The notes under the pieces were generated by a model. The model did no database searches and was not told where the DNA came from. It saw only the letters and a list, made by a program, of their open reading frames with translations. Of a stretch of 6,432 nucleotides of DNA, positions 6,166 to 6,432 are shown in pieces. A program made the translations under genes and the position numbers. The DNA is from Geobacillus icigianus (GTDB lineage: Bacteria > Bacillota > Bacilli > Bacillales > Anoxybacillaceae): the NCBI RefSeq assembly GCF_000750005.1, contig NZ_JPYA01000164.1, forward strand, positions 1 through 6,432. The letters are read 5' to 3'. How positions within the stretch are numbered: position 1 is the first letter of the stretch; every line of letters starts with the position of its first letter.

Positions 6166-6187
6166 ACGGACAAAGGAGGGACAACCA

Positions 6188-6334
6188 ATGACAAACAAAA
6201 ATGACGGCAAAGATATGCGCAAAAACGCGCCAAAAGGCGACAATCCCGGGCAGCCGGAGCCGCTTGACGGTTCGAAAAAAGTGAAAAACCGCAACCATAC
6301 GCGGCAAAAGCATAATTCAAGCCACGACATGTGA
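6188..6334 (+). CDS. sspP: Small acid-soluble spore protein P (SspP, formerly CotL)
   Basis: A 48-residue protein with ATG at 6188, 7 bases after AAAGGAGGG. It reads [20 protein letters not shown], then [20 protein letters not shown] and KHNSSHDM. It is nearly identical to B. subtilis SspP as I remember it, including the block [20 protein letters not shown] and the ending KHN.SHDM, and it has the same length. It is a minor forespore-expressed spore-core protein of unknown individual role; it is very hydrophilic with no hydrophobic core, as expected for a largely unstructured protein. In B. subtilis it is the second gene of the sspO-sspP operon. Here it is separated from sspO by about 450 bases holding an opposite-strand gene, and it has its own sigma-G promoter. 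The gene ends shortly before a strong terminator hairpin. At 49 codons it is easily overlooked by automated annotation. Confidence 0.96.
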   Translation: MTNKNDGKDMRKNAPKGDNPGQPEPLDGSKKVKNRNHTRQKHNSSHDM

Positions 6335-6359
6335 CACAAGCAAGCGGAGTTTCCCTTCT

Positions 6360-6410
6360 CCGTTCAACCCGCCCGGCTTGCCGCTGGGCGGGTTGAACGG
6401 CTGTTGTCTT
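6360..6410 (+). terminator. Terminator hairpin after sspP
   Basis: CCGTTCAACCCGCCC (6360-6374) pairs perfectly over 15 bp with GGGCGGGTTGAACGG (6386-6400) around an 11-base loop. It is followed by CTGTTGTCTTTATG, a loose T-rich tail. There is no T tract on the other strand, so it acts for sspP. A smaller competing hairpin (CGGAG 6345-6349 with CTCCG 6358-6362) shares three bases with its left arm. Beyond it, 6401-6432 is AT-rich and contains TTTACA, possibly the -35 of a gene outside the window. Confidence 0.8.
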
Positions 6411-6432
6411 TATGTTTACATAATAAAATTAT

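Noticed and set aside
5636..6313. A 225-codon minus-strand frame covering the 86-residue gene and sspP
   Set aside because: It runs through a real terminator and antisense to the recognisable SspP, and has a low-complexity Arg-rich product with no ribosome binding site.

Overview
The window looks like a chromosomal segment of a GC-rich, endospore-forming Bacillaceae, most likely Geobacillus or a close relative. Three small acid-soluble spore proteins (SspL, SspO, SspP) are recognisable at residue level, the ribosome binding sites are strong AAGGAGG-type sites, TTG starts are used, and codons strongly favour G or C at third positions. The genus is inferred from recalled protein families and composition, not from a database search.

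Layout from left to right. Positions 1-252 hold the C-terminal end of an unrecognised plus-strand gene cut by the window edge. Convergent to it is a two-gene minus-strand unit: an RNase H-fold protein (508-1173, all four DEDD catalytic residues present) followed 6 bases later by a small CxxC/CIxxC zinc-finger protein (286-501). It has a good sigma-A promoter at 1218-1246. Divergent from this unit is a ten-helix EamA/DMT-family transporter (1363-2289, TTG start) with its own terminator. Next comes monocistronic sspL (2461-2598) with a sigma-G-like promoter. It shares a strong two-way terminator with the convergent aconitase gene acnA/citB (2635-5355, minus strand). Divergent from acnA is sspO (5590-5739), then an unrecognised minus-strand gene for an 86-residue helical protein (5811-6071), then sspP (6188-6334) with a consensus sigma-G promoter and a 15-bp terminator hairpin.

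The genes fall into three functional groups: housekeeping metabolism (aconitase of the TCA cycle, a drug/metabolite exporter), nucleic-acid metabolism (RNase H-like protein plus zinc-finger protein), and late forespore genes (sspL, sspO, sspP). The order sspP-sspO-citB is a known Bacillus subtilis arrangement in which sspO and sspP form an operon. The notable difference here is that a divergently oriented small gene sits between sspO and sspP, and sspP has acquired or kept its own sigma-G promoter.

I see no mobile element, CRISPR array, tRNA or rRNA, and no convincing new multi-gene system. The best leads are the split sspO/sspP locus with its unknown 86-residue gene, the ultra-short leaders of the ssp genes, a zinc-finger protein lacking any histidine, and two start-codon corrections.
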